DNA from: Spisula solida
Taxonomy: Eukaryota; Mollusca; Bivalvia; Venerida; Mactridae
Direction of reading: 5' to 3'
Length of the DNA stretch: 64,000 nucleotides
Assembly: GCA_947247005.1 (NCBI GenBank)
Contig: OX365955.1
Span: forward strand, 34,575,822 to 34,639,821
The notes below the pieces were generated by a model. That model was not told the DNA's origin, did not search any database, and saw only the letters and a list, made by a program, of their open reading frames with translations. This document shows, in pieces, positions 62,251 to 64,000 of the stretch. The position numbers were made by a program, and so were the translations under genes. Within the stretch, counting starts at the first letter, position 1. Each line of letters begins with the position of its first letter.

Positions 62251-63397
62251 TTACAGCCACACTATGTCCTAAGGGGTGCTTGACCAACTGAGTACAGCCA
62301 TACCAGGTGTAATACAGCCATCATAGGTCCTATTTGTTAATTCACAACCACTAGTTATGGACACACTAATCCCTATGGGGTTGTCGCAACCACTAAATAC
62401 AGCCATACCAGATCATATGTGGTCATTACCACTACCAATTACAGCCACCCTAGGCCCTACCCACAACCATTGTGTATAGCCATACTATGCCTGAGGGTAC
62501 TCACATCCACTGAGAACAGCCATTCAATGCCCTATTTGGTACTTAACACTGCCTAGTACAGCCGTCCCAGGCCAGTTTATGTTCTCAGCTCCAAAAGTTC
62601 AACCATCCAAGGCCAATTAGGGTACCCACCACCACCAATTAAAGTCATATCAGGTCTTATAGAGTACTCACCACCACTAAGTACAGCCATCCTAGGCCCT
62701 ATTGGATACTCACCATCACAGACATCAGCCACCCCAGGTTCTATTTGGTACCCACCACCTTGAGTACTGCCATCTCAGTCCATATTTGATACCCACCACC
62801 TCTGAGGACTGTCATCCCTGGCCCTATTAAAAGCTATTTAGTAACCACCACCACAGAAAACAGCCATCCCAGGCAATATTGAATACTCTATACCACAGAC
62901 AACATCCAGCCTAGGCCCTTTGGTACCTACTACATCTGAGTACAGTCATCCCAGGCCCTTTTGGGTACCCACCACAACAGAAAACAGCCATCCTAGGCCC
63001 TATTGAATACCCTATACCACAGAGAACGATTAGCCCAGGCCCCATTTGGTACCCACTACCTCTGAGTACAGTCATCCCAGGCCTTATTGAGTACACACCC
63101 TTACAGATTTCAGCCATCCCAGGCCATATTGAGTACCCAGCATTAAAGATTACAGCCATCCAATGCCCTATTGAGTAACCACCATCACAGATTACAGCCA
63201 TCCCAGGCCCTATTGAGTACTCACCATCACAAATTACAGCCATTCCAAGCCCTAATGTGTACCCGGCCTCAGAGATTTCAGCCATTCTAGGCCCTATTGT
63301 GTACCCACCATCACAGATTACAGCCATCCCAGGCCCCAGTGAGTACCCACCATCACAGATTTCAGTCAACCAAAGCCCTATTGAGTACCTACCCAGA
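62251..63397. repeat. Degenerate minisatellite, ~42-bp unit (CAGCCATCCCAGGCCCTATT)
   Basis: Units read TGAGTACCCACCATCACAGA + TTACAGCCATCCCAGGCCC + TAT. Order rises from left (very diverged) to right (regular). Confidence 0.85.
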
Positions 63398-63792
63398 CAT
63401 TATGAAAGTTGGCAAAAACGATCGGACATTGGTCCGATAATGTCTTGCAAACTGCCGGACCAAAAGCAAAACTGCCGGACAAAACAAAATTGCTAAAAAA
63501 AATTTTTTTTGGAACTCAAAATAATGTGTTTCAACACGCAATTTTTGTCTGATTTAACTAACCAGCTATGAAATATCATCCATTTTTCATGGAAAGTATA
63601 TGTTCTCCCGTTTCTTTATACTCTATGCAGACGGCCGCACTTAAATCAATCATTTTACATGCTCCCGCATCGGCTTCGTCGTTTATCGACGCCATTTTTG
63701 TTTTGACAGTTGCGGATAAAGGCCGGTCAGTCGGACCGGTTCCGGAATGAAAAACGGCGGACCGTATCAAAATTTGCCGGACTTTCAGAATG
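63398..63792. mobile_element. ~395-bp TIR element interrupting the 42-bp array
   Basis: CATTATGAAAGTTGGCAAAA faces inverted CATTCTGAAAGTCCGGCAAA, continuing to GATCGGAC / GATACGGTCC. Rich in CGGACC motifs. The array resumes at once after 63792. Confidence 0.75.
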
Positions 63793-64000
63793 AATGCCTA
63801 CCATCACAGATTTCAGCCATCCCAAACCCTATTGTGTACCCACCATCACAGATTAAGCCATCCCAGGCCCCAGTGAGTACCCACCATCACAGATTTCAGT
63901 CATCCAAAGCCCTATTGAGTACCTACCATCACAGATTTCAGCCATCCCAAACCCTATTGTGTACCCACCCTCACAGATTTCAGCCATCCCAGACCCTATT
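63793..64000. repeat. Continuation of the ~42-bp minisatellite to the window edge
   Basis: Five more units (ACCATCACAGATTTCAGCC). The array runs out of the window. Confidence 0.88.

Noticed and set aside
62911..63369. 152-residue minus-strand ORF with a 14-residue repeat
   Set aside because: It is produced by the 42-bp array. Neighbouring diverged units contain frameshifts and stops, so there is no sign of protein-level constraint.

Overview
The window is animal nuclear DNA and most likely comes from a bivalve mollusc. Three things support this: a multi-exon GT-AG gene with a metazoan product, low GC content, and many 'head - tandem core - GGAC microsatellite - hairpin tail' repeats like the bivalve pearl / Helentron-associated (HINE) elements. 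The species is not determinable by eye. No bacterial operon, CRISPR array, rRNA or intact tRNA gene was seen.

Layout. 1-9330: AT-rich DNA with a degenerate ~197-bp repeat. It carries a 1.08-kb perfect-TIR element (578-1657) and a decayed minus-strand LINE (about 1771-8815). The LINE is split by a 2.66-kb TIR element (2935-5594) made largely of short palindromes. 9500-11550: two HINE-like repeats. 11776-12632: the last coding exon of a plus-strand C2H2 zinc-finger gene whose other exons were not found here. 12633-29370: gene-poor DNA with minisatellites, seven or more HINE-like copies, a TTAA-flanked TIR element (22941-24006) and a 79-nt hairpin (28797-28875).

29652-58988 (minus strand): a complete phosphatidylserine synthase 2 gene (PTDSS2). 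It has 12 coding exons and encodes 474 residues; I rebuilt it exon by exon from splice sites and reading phase. Its 11 introns hold most of the repeats: minisatellites in introns 1, 3, 8, 9 and 11, nested HINE-like elements in introns 2, 3, 5, 6, 7 and 9, and several TIR or fold-back elements. 58989-64000: the gene's upstream side, with another HINE-like element 170 bp from the start codon, a 48-bp minisatellite, a small TIR element and a degenerate 42-bp array interrupted by a TIR element.

The most unusual signal is in intron 1. A 41-bp minisatellite of roughly 45 copies is made from the 3' splice acceptor and first ~20 coding bases of PTDSS2 exon 2, so dozens of acceptor copies lie just upstream of the real one. 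Other points of interest are the palindrome-array transposon with a reconstructable empty site, the shared architecture of many sequence-unrelated repeat families, and exact six-unit block duplications in two independent minisatellites.
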